From positions 62,001 to 126,000 of the forward strand of contig MU858151.1 in the NCBI GenBank assembly GCA_033297075.1: a stretch of DNA of 64,000 bases. Direction: 5' to 3'. This stretch comes from Rhypophila decipiens (taxonomy: Eukaryota; Ascomycota; Sordariomycetes; Sordariales; Naviculisporaceae). Positions 21,917-33,327 of the stretch are shown in pieces (position 1 is the stretch's first letter; every line of letters starts with the position of its first letter). The notes under the pieces are model-generated. The model made no database searches and was not told the origin of the DNA. It was given only the letters and a program-made list of their open reading frames with translations. Made by a program: the position numbers and the translations under genes.

Positions 21917-22917
21917 CTTTCCCGCGAGTCCTGTTCTGTCCAGCAGAAACAAGGACGAACTAAAGGGAAGGTGGTGGGATTGTCAAAGTCTAGAGACTAT
22001 TGTTGTGTGTGAGTGTCGATGCTGTGAGAAGCCTGGCCAAAAGAAAGTCTCCAGATTAGGGACGGGGTTGACTCGTATTAATAGCCGGTCGGCTTTTTCC
22101 TGGTCCTTTGTTGGGTTACCGGTCCGATCTGGAGCACAATAACATTGTGTAGGTTCTGCAAACCAGTTCCGTGAGCAATGCCGCTTAACAGGGGCATTGT
22201 ATTGGTACAGTAGGGCGGACAAAGAACTGTCCTTTTTCTCCAGAGACCGGCCTACTTGAAGAAAAAACAGGCACACTCAGCTATTACTGAACACAGTGAA
22301 CAGCTCCTCGCACCGTCAACGAGTGATGCTTGCTAACCCACTATATGTCTGTTCTCATTTTACCTCATGCCCCTTGCGCCGTGCAGTAACAATACACTGT
22401 CTGTATGGAAGCTAGAATCCAAACTTTCATGCTCTACGGAGTAAATATCATTCAGTCATCTTTGTAAAAGAGCGCTCTTGTAAAAAGTGGGCTTCCAACA
22501 CATTATAAATCCCGAGTCCCGGGACGTAATTGCCGCCAAGCAATTATTCTTTATATACGCAATTTCTAGTATGACAGTAGATGTGTTTTGGATTCATTTG
22601 TTGACAACATAAACGTCAGCGAAACAAGGGGACCCTTCTTTCCTTTCTTCTTGCATTTTCAGCCATCTTAAGACGGTATATCAAGGCTCCTAATCCTTGG
22701 GAATCCACGGCCTTGGTACACGTTATCAAATCACGGCACCATAAAGAGAGCACAGTCTAGTTTATCAATCACATCACACATCACGTTGTAAAGAGTTGGA
22801 AAAATTAATGACAAGGTATAAATCGCTTTAGTTATTATAATTATTATGCATCGCCGCCTGGGCAATGCACTATTCTATTTCAAGCATCTATTCAATCAAA
22901 ACAGCGAATCGCTTTAA
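21917..22917. other. Intergenic
   Basis: Between two minus-strand genes. It contains the kinase-like gene's promoter side and the 3' flank of the metallopeptidase-like gene. The part from 22740 to 22917 is AT-rich. No gene seen. Confidence 0.4.
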
Positions 22918-23988
22918 TTACCTACTGGGTAAGATCTTCATAAAAGACAAAGGTGCCGGCGGCAGCTGTGTTTTTCGGGTTGGCAATATCGCATTTGGCA
23001 TGTAGCCCGGGAAGAGAGGGTCTACCTTCATGTCATGATCGCCTGGAATCTGGTCCCAGGATCTGTCGATGGTGAAGCCGCCCTTTGTCATGCCGTAGGA
23101 TTTCAGCTCAGCGAAGCCAGCGGCCATCAAGAGGCAAGTGAAGGCTTCGGCATCATGCCAAACTGTGTCCTTTATTTCGCCCATCACGTGCGCCCACCCT
23201 CCATGGCAAATCCGGGCTATCGGGTCGTTATTGGAGCCGTCATCAAAGCCGTAGGCCTGGGTGTGCATGAACTCATGCGCTATGGTGTTTGTCACCAAAC
23301 CATTGCACCAGTCGTTGGCGTGCAGTTCCCGGGGCCATCCATCCACAGCGTGTATCTCTATGCACCGTTGCAACTGAGTCAAAGAGGATGGTTCGTCGTA
23401 AGAAACCATCCGTGTCCACGCGCTCGGCAGCAGTTGGATCACTGCCCGCATGGGCTTCTCAAAACGGTCTGGCCTCGGGGGTGTACGATCAGCATAATTC
23501 ACAGTATAGTAAGTTGTGAATCCCAGAGTCTTAGCTGGAATGGCATCCCATGCACCATCCATCCACATATAATTTACCGTATCCACTTTTTTATCATCTC
23601 CGGGCACGTACTGGTACCGCGAACCGTCGTCACTGTAGATGCGCACGTCAGCCTTTTGTCGAGCTTTTGTCCGTTCCCATCCTGATGCGAAATCGTTCAG
23701 CGCAGCCATCACGTGCTCGTAGATGGTCTTCTCGCCAAGAGCCAGCCACTCGGCTTCGTACAAATCCTGTTGATGGGCATAAAGCATTGGCATGGGATAC
23801 TTGGCCGTGTCGGTCTTGGGTGTCTTGTAGATGATGCTGAAGACTCTAGCAAAATCGCTGTCTGTGTCGCTCTGGAGCCTCTTGATGGCAAGACGGGCAC
23901 ATCCCTGAGCCTCTAGGAAGTAGTCCTCAAACTCGTACCCCTTCCCACCCACATTGTCGCAGGATGGGTCGATGAAATAATACCTCAT
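22918..23988 (-). CDS. Metallopeptidase-like protein with HEXXH motif (lysine-specific metallo-endopeptidase/M35-like)
   Basis: This single exon gives about 356 aa from the ATG at 23988, which has a good context (AAGATGA). The zinc-binding motif 'AHEFMHT' (H238, E239, H242) is followed by 'AYGFDDG' and, later, 'WHDAEAF'. The layout resembles the deuterolysin (M35) and lysine-specific metallo-endopeptidase group, in which a downstream acidic residue is the third zinc ligand; which residue plays that role here is uncertain. Those relatives are usually secreted, but no signal peptide is visible after this start. The upstream frame to 24066 has no ATG, so either the protein is intracellular or a 5' leader exon was missed. 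Confidence 0.8.
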   Translation of the reverse strand: MRYYFIDPSCDNVGGKGYEFEDYFLEAQGCARLAIKRLQSDTDSDFARVFSIIYKTPKTDTAKYPMPMLYAHQQDLYEAEWLALGEKTIYEHVMAALNDFASGWERTKARQKADVRIYSDDGSRYQYVPGDDKKVDTVNYMWMDGAWDAIPAKTLGFTTYYTVNYADRTPPRPDRFEKPMRAVIQLLPSAWTRMVSYDEPSSLTQLQRCIEIHAVDGWPRELHANDWCNGLVTNTIAHEFMHTQAYGFDDGSNNDPIARICHGGWAHVMGEIKDTVWHDAEAFTCLLMAAGFAELKSYGMTKGGFTIDRSWDQIPGDHDMKVDPLFPGYMPNAILPTRKTQLPPAPLSFMKILPSR

Positions 23989-24508
23989 CTTGATGTTGTC
24001 TAACAGGTTTACAAATCTAAATATCCAAGTCCGGCTTTGTCTAACTCGCTTGCCTGTTGTTTTCAAGAGTGTGGTTGGTGTGGTTGTTGTTGATGTGTCT
24101 GATCATGAGAAGCCTTGGTGATGGGGCAGGCTTCTCCCTTTATACTCGAGAGGCATGACAATAGCCTTGTCGAAGAACTCAGAAGTTGTCCTATAATTAC
24201 CCAGCACAATGTGGACAGTAAAGGCCCGGGTCGCTCGGAGGTCCATATCGCGAATAGGGGCATTGTTGCTCACGAACCTTTGTCTTGTTTAATATAATAA
24301 AGAGATCTTCGGGCCAAGTACATTGCCGCTATGCCTTTGATACGAAATCACAAGATCCTTAACAATGTTGAGTCTTGAAATGGACAAAGGAAGTCCTATT
24401 AATACTCCTGTGTGTGTAATTAAAAATGGGCAGCTGGAATAGTGATGAGGGTCAAGCAGGCCGTGGTCTCCCGTACCCTTATAGGCCAGCTTCAAACTAC
24501 ATACCAGC
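23989..24508. other. Intergenic between metallopeptidase-like gene and 5S rRNA gene
   Basis: CA-rich probable 5' UTR of the minus-strand gene (24000-24110), then plain spacer. Nothing else recognised. Confidence 0.4.
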
Positions 24509-24627
24509 ACATACGACCATAGGCACTGGAAAACTCGGGATCCCGTCTGCTCTCCCATAGATAAGCCAGCGACCGCCAGACTAGTAGTTGGGTGGGTGAC
24601 CACCAGCGAATCCCTGGTGTTGTATGT
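24509..24627 (+). rRNA. 5S ribosomal RNA (dispersed copy)
   Basis: The 119-nt sequence starts ACATACGACCATAGG and ends TGGTGTTGTATGT. It carries the conserved internal stretches GATCCCGTCTGCTC and TAGTAGTTGGGTGGGTGACC typical of Pezizomycotina 5S rRNA. The two ends pair (ACATAC with GTATGT). A run of T follows directly (24627 onward), as for an RNA polymerase III terminator. It stands alone, matching the dispersed 5S arrangement in many filamentous ascomycetes. Confidence 0.93.
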
Positions 24628-26620
24628 TTTTTTTTCTCTGCAGTCTTCTTGCCCTAGATATCGAATACAACTACCAGATTCACTTAGCTTGCCCTTGCTG
24701 AAGCTTCCCGCGTTTTATCAGCATACCGGTATCTAGCTGTAGTTTACTTAGTTTAAGCAAGAACAGCACATTAATGCTGGTATGGAGCCAAATTTGGTGT
24801 GGGTCTCACTGCTCCGGGCCGGTATTAGGCGCGGGATCCTTGCTAGAGTTGAATACATGATTTCCCCAATATTTCCAGGTTAATTCTTCAACCCTTTCTA
24901 TCTGCCATATTTATATAACGTGGTATTAGACTTGATTTATTTCTGTGATCGTGGCTTGCTTCTCGTTCCTCGTTCCTCGTTCCTGCTGCCTCTTGCCAGA
25001 GCCACTGTTTCTCATCGATTCATACTTCCTTGGTATAATTATCATTGAGTACCTTGTCTAGAGCTGGAACGGTTGCCCTGCAGGACTAATTATTTGGGAA
25101 AACCTGTGGTATTTCTTTTAACAACAGACACCAGCCTCTATGGCAACGGCTGTCGGGACGCAGAGGAAAATACCCGGGCCGAAAAAGGACGTTTTCGCAG
25201 TCCGCAACTTATCAGTGGACAAGGTTTAAACCGCCATCTAACTGAAAACAAGCCAACCACGGTGCGAAAAAGGATATGCTTCCTACGATGGTTGATGGGT
25301 ATTCGAGAATCCTTGTCTGTCTTGAGGTGTGAGGAGCCGGCTTGGCAAGGTCTGTTGACTCGTGCTTGGCATCAAGCCCCTTAACCGTCAAGGCAAGGTT
25401 TTTAATGACCACTCTGTGCCCCAAAAAGATCAAGACTTTTTTGGGTACCAAGTAGATTCTTGAATCCGGGCGGGTAGGGTGGACTTGGTAGACTCTTTGT
25501 TCCTTGATCTTTGAAGACTTGAGCAAGAAAAAAGCCGCGACAAGAGGTTGTCAAATGAACATGTTGTCGTGGGTTCAGCCAAGTCTGACGCCCCAAAACC
25601 GCCGATTTCACACGTTCGTAGTGGTCTTCCAACTAGGATTCATCGAGTCTTGTGGCAGGGTGCTATAATCTGACAACCTCCAGTCTTTTGGCTGCTCTTT
25701 TTTGTTGATCCATGGGAGTCGGAGTTAACGGATTTAAGACCTTTCACTCAACGTTTAAACACCACCATCAGAAGAATTCCCACCATGAGACAATCCCTTC
25801 TGAGTCTTGTGGCAGGGTGCTATAATTTGACAGAACTCGCCGACCTTTGGCAGCAATTTGGTTGAGCCGTGTGAGTCAAAGTTATCGGATTCAAGACCTC
25901 CCACTCAATCAGGAGAATTATCAGTACAAGACTCTCCCCAGAAGGCGACATAATTCCTCTTTCCGCTTCCAGCCGACTGGACTAACAAGATCTACCGAGA
26001 AGTACTTCAAGTGTGCCGTCCGAATAAAGAATAACTGTTTTCTGGAGGGGATCTTTTGTGGATTCCGGCAACTTTTTCTTCGCGCCGTCCGGCCTCTGGC
26101 GTCATAGTTCACGTTTTAGACAGACCGATACGACTCATGGTCCCAACCGAATTGTCCTTAGGCCAGCCCCAGACACAGATGGCGTCTAGTGTCGACTCGG
26201 CGTCTTCTTATTCTTCTGGATGCTTCCTTGCCAATGACGCCGTGGCAATATCTACTCCTGTTCTAGCTGATCTGCATCCTGCCATTTGAACTTGCCCATC
26301 ATTCTTCAATTTGGTTCCACTCTTGCAAACGATGTGTGCTCAGAGGCTTGTTCTGGCCTGGAGCGGTGCCTCCCCAGATCGAGACAAGCGCCTCGAGGTT
26401 GTCCTGACGGGTTCCCATCGAGATTACCAAGCACTGTTTCGGGCTTCTGATGGACTCCGTGCCTCCCAACGCTCTACTGCGGCGCCGGCCTCTTGTTCTG
26501 GAGTCCTCGCTCATTCCGAACTCTGCTCTCGCCCTGTGTCCAGACTCTTGTCTGACTGTGTCCCGTTTTGTCGAATGATAAACGCTGGCCGTCAGGTTCT
26601 ACTTAACTCTCCTTTCAGAC
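24628..26620. other. Intergenic spacer with degenerate tandem duplication
   Basis: No convincing gene. There is a short tandem CGTTCCT repeat near 24966-24990, and two copies of a ~157-bp segment at 25645-25958 (listed separately). Short open frames here have no motif and poor codon character. Confidence 0.5.
25645..25958. repeat. Two diverged tandem copies of a ~157-bp segment
   Basis: Both copies open with GAGTCTTGTGGCAGGGTGCT followed by ATAAT (starts at 25645 and 25802). They share later blocks such as GAGTC(G/A)(G/A)AGTTA and CGGATT(T/C)AAGACCT. The second copy differs by many substitutions and small indels. No coding role is visible. Confidence 0.75.
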
Positions 26621-28564
26621 ATGGGGCCTTTGCGAAACCAGCACGCAGGCGTGCTGAAGTTTGTTCTTTTATTATTGCTCATCGCCGTCCATATCATTGC
26701 GGAAAGCACATCGACTCTTGAAGAAGAGCACACATCCCATCCTTATGCATTGGAAGGGTTACCAGATTGTGCAGTGAGTTGGTACACTCCCATTCTGAGC
26801 ACGGTGCCGGCATACGGCAATCTCACAACCTAAAGCTTGGGAGCTGACGGGCTATTCCTTCGACTTGTATAATTAGGTGAAATGCGTTATCGGATCTGCA
26901 GAGAAATCGGGCTGCTCATTGATAAAGGGCGTGGACTGCCTCTGTCTCGGTGGGCAACTGGATACCCACGTCGAAACATGTTTGAAAACGGAATGTCTCG
27001 AGCCAGACCAAGAGGGTAAGCTCCTTGAACCGTAATAACGAGCGGCCGATTTGCTGAATCTTTCTTCCACAGAAACCGAGAGACTCGCCGCTGGCCTCTG
27101 TGCCGCCCCTATCACGGCCGACGACGAGATTGTACCGATATTTGCCGTCTTTATAACTCTCACCCTGGTTGCGGTGAGCTTGCGTGTCGTGGCACGAGTT
27201 CTCACCAAGGCCTACTTTTGGTGGGACGACCTGTTTAACCTGTTTGCGCTGGTATGTCGGTCTGGACTCGCCCATCGTGCAGGATAACCAAACTGACCCC
27301 GGATCATAGGGAGGCTGCATGGCATTCACAACCATCACCATCATGCGTAAGCAGAACCACCGCCCATCACACTCGCCCAAGGGAGCACGAATCTGACCTC
27401 CCCTGATAGAGGTCGATTATGGCTTTGGCATGGACGTCTCGTGGGTAAAACACAAAAATATCGCCTTGGTTCTCCAGGTGAGTGCATACTATACATGTTT
27501 ACATCGTGCCCCAATTCCACACTCACACGTTTTGTCACGCACCAGCTCTTCTATTTTGAGATTGTACTTTACACCATGACACGTTTCTTCATCCGAGCCT
27601 CTATAATCCTCTTTTACCTCCGCGTCTTTCCCGCCCAGCTCGAGACGAATATACGCCCGTGGATTATCGGGACCATGGTGTTCAACATTGCATATGAAGT
27701 GGCATACTTGTTCGCCGGGCTATTACTGTGCCGGCCCATATCCTACTTTTGGACGAGATGGCCAGGGCCGGCGGCGGACGATGGCCACTGCGGCGATCTC
27801 ACGGCCTTGGCTTGGGCGGCCGCCGGCACGGGGATTGCGTTTGACTTTTGGTTGCTTGGACTCCCCATCTGGCAGCTAGTGTCGCTCCATGCCCATTGGA
27901 AGCAGAAGGCCTTGGGATGTATCATGGTTGCTGTTGGTGTGAGGTAGGATAACGCGGTCACTTGCTTGATGATGGGAGCGAGAGCTAACACGATACGGAC
28001 TGCAGCGTGGTCGTCATCAGTATGATCCGACTGCAAACCATCCACGAGTTCAGCCGGGTGGGGAACCCGACCAAGGACATCATGGGGGCGTGTCTGTGGT
28101 CGGGCATCGAGCTCGACGTGGGCGTGATATGTCCCTGTTTATTTTCTTGGCGATTGCTCTTGCGAAGGTGGTGGCCCCGTCTGGTCGCGATCACTGACCG
28201 GAGGGGGTCACGCAGCGATACTGCTGGTACTCGCAGCCCAGTTGGTGGTTTCATCATGCGGAGACGATCCACTCTGACGAGTTTGTTGAGCATGAGCAGG
28301 AAAGGGAGCGGGAAATGGAGCGGGGATTGTTACCATGGTCGGGGAAATATTATCAAGACCACGGAGGTGGGCGTAGATGTTGAGACTGTGAGCCCGACGA
28401 CGGTGGCTACTTACGGGGCAGGGGGAGGGAGTATTTCCAGTGTCTCAAGTGTGAATCCGTCGGATGGGGAGAGCATACATCAGGCTCTGCACCATGCTAG
28501 TAATGTACATGATCGGATGAACGGGACAGGAAGGGTGCATATCGACGAGACGAGTCTTGTGTAG
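26621..28564 (+). CDS. CFEM-domain PTH11-type seven-transmembrane receptor-like protein
   Basis: Seven exons (26621-26773, 26877-27015, 27073-27251, 27310-27346, 27410-27477, 27546-27943, 28006-28564) give about 510 aa with all phases consistent. A signal peptide (residues ~12-27, 'VLKFVLLLLLIAVHIIA') precedes an eight-cysteine CFEM domain spanning 'LPDCAVKC' to 'GLCAAP'. Seven hydrophobic segments follow, from 'IVPIFAVFITLTLVAV' to 'GIELDVGVICPCLF', including the 'ARVLTKAYFWWDD' loop. A ~120-residue cytoplasmic tail rich in S/T/G ends the protein. This architecture defines PTH11-related fungal GPCR-like proteins, implicated in surface sensing in Magnaporthe. The ligand and signalling partner are unknown here. 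Confidence 0.9.
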
Positions 28565-30777
28565 GCTGCCGGCATTCCCCTCTGACTGTACAAGGAAATG
28601 GGCAACAAAGAAATGAATGAAACCGTCACCTCATTTCCTTTTCGGGCAATGAAGTGAGCGAGGATTTTGATATCAGGGCATGGCCGAGTGTTATTACATT
28701 GCCTCATGTCCGCAGTGACCGGCCAAATGGAACGGTGCCAAGGCATGTTCAGCAGAAATGAAATAGGCGCTGTGAGTACGCGAAGTCTTGATGGCTACAT
28801 TTGCGTTTTGCAAACAGTCCATGAATGTTGGTATGAGATGATTGGTGGCACGCTTACACCGTTACACGCTGCCTAGCCCTGTGGTGTAGCACAACATCAT
28901 AGCTGGTGACTTTTTAGAGGCCTCCTCGGCCAGCCCATGTCCGCAGCACTGGTTGAAAACGATGAGGACGCTGACTGATGTATGCCATGGCGTCGTATCG
29001 TAGATTCCAAGCATAAATCGCTTTGCCAACGACTATTTTTTTTCCGGATAACTTGCAATTGCCCGATGAAGGTGAGGATATTTGTTGGTGTGGTAGATGC
29101 TTACAGGAATTACGTGGGGGTCATTCAGCAGTGACGAACGACTGGGCTCATCGCCGTTACGGATAAATTAAATGCTTAAAGTTGACAATACTTATGGAAT
29201 ACCAGTGTTGGATTGGTCAAGTCAGCAAGTGTTTTGTGAGACAGGAGCGGTATGCATGTACAATGCAGTAAGACGACATCTAACGTGGGGATTTCAGTTG
29301 CCCAGTTCATAGGATGGCGGTTCAAATAGCATATAACATCAGGAATTATGACTTGTCGGGACTATGGTTGATATCTTCTCTCCAAACCAATGTTTGAGAG
29401 TGTTGGCTGTGTTGATTGGGCAATTGGTTTCAGCGCGGTGTCGAGACTTCTCACCGATGCAAGCTCTCACCACCAGATTGGTCGATTCTCACTGGGTCAT
29501 GTCCTCCATCGGTCGTCATTTTGTGCGCTAGATCGGCAGTGTCTATTCGACCGTTCGAATCAGAGAATGACCGATCATGCAGGTGCTGCCACGTCCAACG
29601 GTCTCCCATTAACACTTTTATCAGTAAGCTCTTATGGACTTTGTTAGTGCAAGCCCTTTGCCCCTCGAGGTGGCGCAGCTCACACCCTCAGTCTCTCACC
29701 ACCTTCAAACCGGCTTCCAAAACCAGATATTTATGGCAGTTGAGCACGACAAGTCACCAACGTCAGTTGGGAATTGACCGTTGATTAGAGACTTCATGTT
29801 GAAACCCTGGAAATACCGATGCGAGCCTATCTTCCGGTGACTGCTTTGGTCATGTCGACAAGTTTTAACTTACCGGATTGGTTGGCAGGGACTTTCCCGA
29901 GAGACATCATGATGCTGTCTGCCTATACTGTGCCAAGCCTCCGAGAGGTCCGAATCGCCCGAGTTGTATGTTTATCAGATCCGAGAAGAGCGACCCAAGG
30001 GTGGGGTGAGGCACATGAAAAGCCACGAGATTGATAACATGAGGCAGATTTTGGATAGAACCTTGTGTGTGCATTCAGCCAGGGCACTTGGCTCCACAAT
30101 TACTACAAGGCAGAATGGCGGTGTTACCTGTTTCAAGGCTGAAGCCCCACGGATGCCGTGTACTTGCACGTGGAAGCGTCTCTAAAGGCTCTTGGTACCC
30201 AGGTACCGGTATGCCAGGCCGCGTGGTGCAGTCCCCAGACTCCCAACTTCCAGTACACACCATTACGGGAGCTCCTCGGCACCACCTGGGCGCAGAGCTC
30301 CAACGCGGATCTCTTGCCTAAAATGGGTTTTGGAGTTTGGGCGATAGGTTCCAACTTTCTGGAAAGGATTGGGACTGACTGACTGCTATTCCGCGGGTCA
30401 TGTGAACCACAGCTCATGGACAGGTCCGCCTTTGCATTGAGACAGGTACCACTTACAAAACAGTTGCCCACATGCAGACATGCCCTCTCTTGGTTTGTTA
30501 TTGGTTCATCCTGGCGTTTGCTCTTCCATAATATATCTTACTCAGCTAGAGTAAAACAATGAGAAGATGAGGAATAAGGGAAGAAAAATGAAAAGAGAAA
30601 CAACATATATAATGGCCTCCCTCTCTCGAAGGATTTCTTGAAGGATTCCTCGGTGACTTGGGTGAGGGACATCAGCACTTGTCAGTACTTGAATTCCATA
30701 CTAGCCACAACTGAATACCTTCATGTTTGCCCCCTTGCTTGACCTCAGATTGTTGTCCAAGACTCTTGTGTATTAGG
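28565..30777. other. Long intergenic region
   Basis: 2.2 kb between two plus-strand genes. No motif-bearing frame, tRNA or clear repeat was found. Short open frames at 29390-30480 overlap each other on both strands and look random. The last 250 bp are pyrimidine/AT-rich and are probably the promoter of the membrane-protein gene. Confidence 0.4.
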
Positions 30778-33122
30778 ATGGCAACTCCTCAGTTACCAGA
30801 GCCCCACGACGGCAACCGTGACCCGTCACGGCCTTCTGAGCATTTGTCGGCCGTTCTCCACCGCAGACTCAGTGCCCTCCCTCCTGAGCTTGACGGTGAC
30901 ACGCAGCTTCATCTTCATGACACCTCTCATGGACACGACTCTTTCTCTCCCTCTCACTCGCCTGTTCCATCTGCCGCAACCACCCGCGTCAACTCGGGTC
31001 TCAGTGAGCACGACCTGAGCGCTAGCATTGCCGAAAATCTCAAAGTTGATGCTGAAAAGAATATCGCTACCAGCGCTTCTGTCGAGATCAATGATGACGC
31101 CCCTGCCAGCGACGATGGGCCTGTGAATGGCCAGCATGACCCTCTCTCCAGGCGTATGAAGGCCATCAGATCTCTGCTTATCCTGTTTTCCTTCAAGACC
31201 ATATACACGAGCCTGTTCACCACCTTCATCGTCGTCGTCCTGATCAACAAGGTGGTCGAGACACCCGGCGGCGTGTATTGGGATGCTAGCACTACCAATT
31301 ACGTAGTCAGCGTGCTCTCTCAAGTTTCCGTCCTCTTGGTGACCACTTCAGTCCACGATTTGTTTTCAGTTCTCAGACCTATTCTTGCGGCACGCCAGGC
31401 GAGAGGGGGCCGGGTCGGGAGTTCGTTTGCTAGCTGGGTCGGGCTCAGTCCATCAGCTGGCTGGTCTACGGTATTCCAAGTCGCTGCTGTGGGCGGCTTT
31501 CTCAACCCATGGTGCAACATGCGGATTGTCTTGCCGCTTCTGCTGCTGGGATTCGGGTCGATCCTGAAATGTGTGTTGAAACCATGCCCATCGTTCCATA
31601 GCTGATACTAACAGCGATCAGTCCAGGCCGAATTCGAATACTACTTTATCCCAGGCCCGGTTGAAGCCAGTATGCCGCTCTATGCAGGCCTCAATCCACC
31701 GGACGTGTTTCTCCTCAGCTTTATCAACGCCTCCGACTTGTCCATGTATGAAAACGCCTGGGCACCGTCCCTCCTTGACGTCTCACTATTTGCCACAGAT
31801 TTCAGTCTCCCGGACTGTCCATCTGAGACCTGCCGCTCAGTCTTCTTGCCTGGCGGTGTAACCAATGCTCGACTAGTCCGTCCGCATCTCAACCTGACCC
31901 TGTATTCTGTCGACAACTTCAGGAACAGCGATGTCATCACCATCTACAACGCAAGAGGCTTTGTAGTCAAGTTCGAGACACCTGCGCCAGACAGCCTCGT
32001 ATTTGACCGGGCAGACGACTGCGTGTACGGCGGGCAGGAGATAGACAACGGTGTCCAGATCTGCGTGAAGCAAGATAAGGAATCCATCATCGTTGGTCAG
32101 CGTTGCCCATCCTGTCCCTATATTGTCAATCATGCACTGACATGCAAATAGGCTGGTCATCCTGCCCGATCGAAATATACGACCGAAAGCAATGCAACGA
32201 ACCCAACGCCACCTGGCAATCGGATCCCATAAAGTCCGGAACGCGATTCTCCTTGCTCAGCCAAGTAGCAAGCACATCGTATGACCGCAAGAACCAATCC
32301 ATCATTAACATGCAGGCTCGCGAGGTCGATACGCCCCAGCCCGTACCGCTAAGGGCAGAAGATTACAAACAAATCATTGCCCATGCCATGCAGACCACCC
32401 CAAAGTCAAGCCTGATGGACGTGAGCAATATTAACTCGCTGGACTATAGCGTGTCATGGATGCACCGGACATTCAAGAAATCGTTCCAGACGGACAATAC
32501 CAGCACCGTGACGTTTTTGCATAATTTCCTGGCTACCCCCGTGCAGTTCAACTTTGTGGCGCACATTTATGCCAATTATACGGCGGTGCAGCGGGGCTTT
32601 GGCGAATCGGGGCTTTTCAGACTGCCAAATGATATGATTGCCTTTGCCAGGGGCGGGCGATCTGCCTCGAGACTGGCGATTCTGCCCTGGGCTGGATGGG
32701 TGTTTATTGCGGTCGATTTGGCATTGCATCTGGGTGTGTTTGCGGGCATTGTGTTTGTTCTGTTCCAGAGCAAGGCTGTTGGAGCAGGACAGATTGGTGT
32801 CGAGGACCTGGATGCTGTTCGGGTAGCCCAGTCTACCGTGGCTGTTTTAATGGCCGGCAACCTGAAAAGAAGTTGGTTTACCAAGGTCAGGTTCCCTATT
32901 CCATACAAATGCAGAGTCAAGTGGGCGAATGGCATGGAGGAGGACAGGAAGAAGCTGTTCGGCGAAGGGGCTCACCGGGAGGGAGTTGAGAGTCTGATGG
33001 AACAAGGCAGGCAGGTGCTGGATATTGGACTAGACCCCAACCTTGCGGGCGGCATGTCTGCTTGGAGATTAGCCAGAGCTGCCTCAGCTGGCTGGATGAG
33101 AATGTTTCAAAGGACTCAGTAG
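30778..33122 (+). CDS. Large fungal multi-pass membrane protein of unknown function
   Basis: Exons 30778-31570, 31622-32095 and 32152-33122 give about 745 aa. The first ~120 residues are hydrophilic, with a His/Ser-rich stretch. Membrane segments follow at ~132-157, ~175-195 and ~249-264. A large central region (~270-595) contains several cysteines and N-glycosylation-type sites (NLT, NAT, NTS, NYT), suggesting an extracellular or lumenal domain. A last membrane segment is at ~597-627, followed by a ~118-residue basic tail. I do not recognise the family by name. Intron 1 (51 nt) has a TACTAAC branch site; intron 2 uses the weak donor GTCAGC, but frame and phase demand it. Confidence 0.82.
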
Positions 33123-33327
33123 GGACTTTGGGTTGTCGAGGAATCTGCTTTAGGGTCACACGTTCTCACTGGTGCCTGCAGCACACGACGCAGTCATCGG
33201 GACTTCCTTTGTCATTATAATGGTTACTTAGATCTGTTAAAGACATCAGTTAGAAAAGACGCAAAGACCAAAAGTGTTGGAAAACATACTAAACGGAAGA
33301 ACAGAGTATCTCTTAGCAAGCAGCAAT

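Noticed and set aside
25073..26721. Short open frames around the tandem duplication and upstream of the CFEM gene
   Set aside because: Overlapping on both strands with no domain or consistent splice signals.
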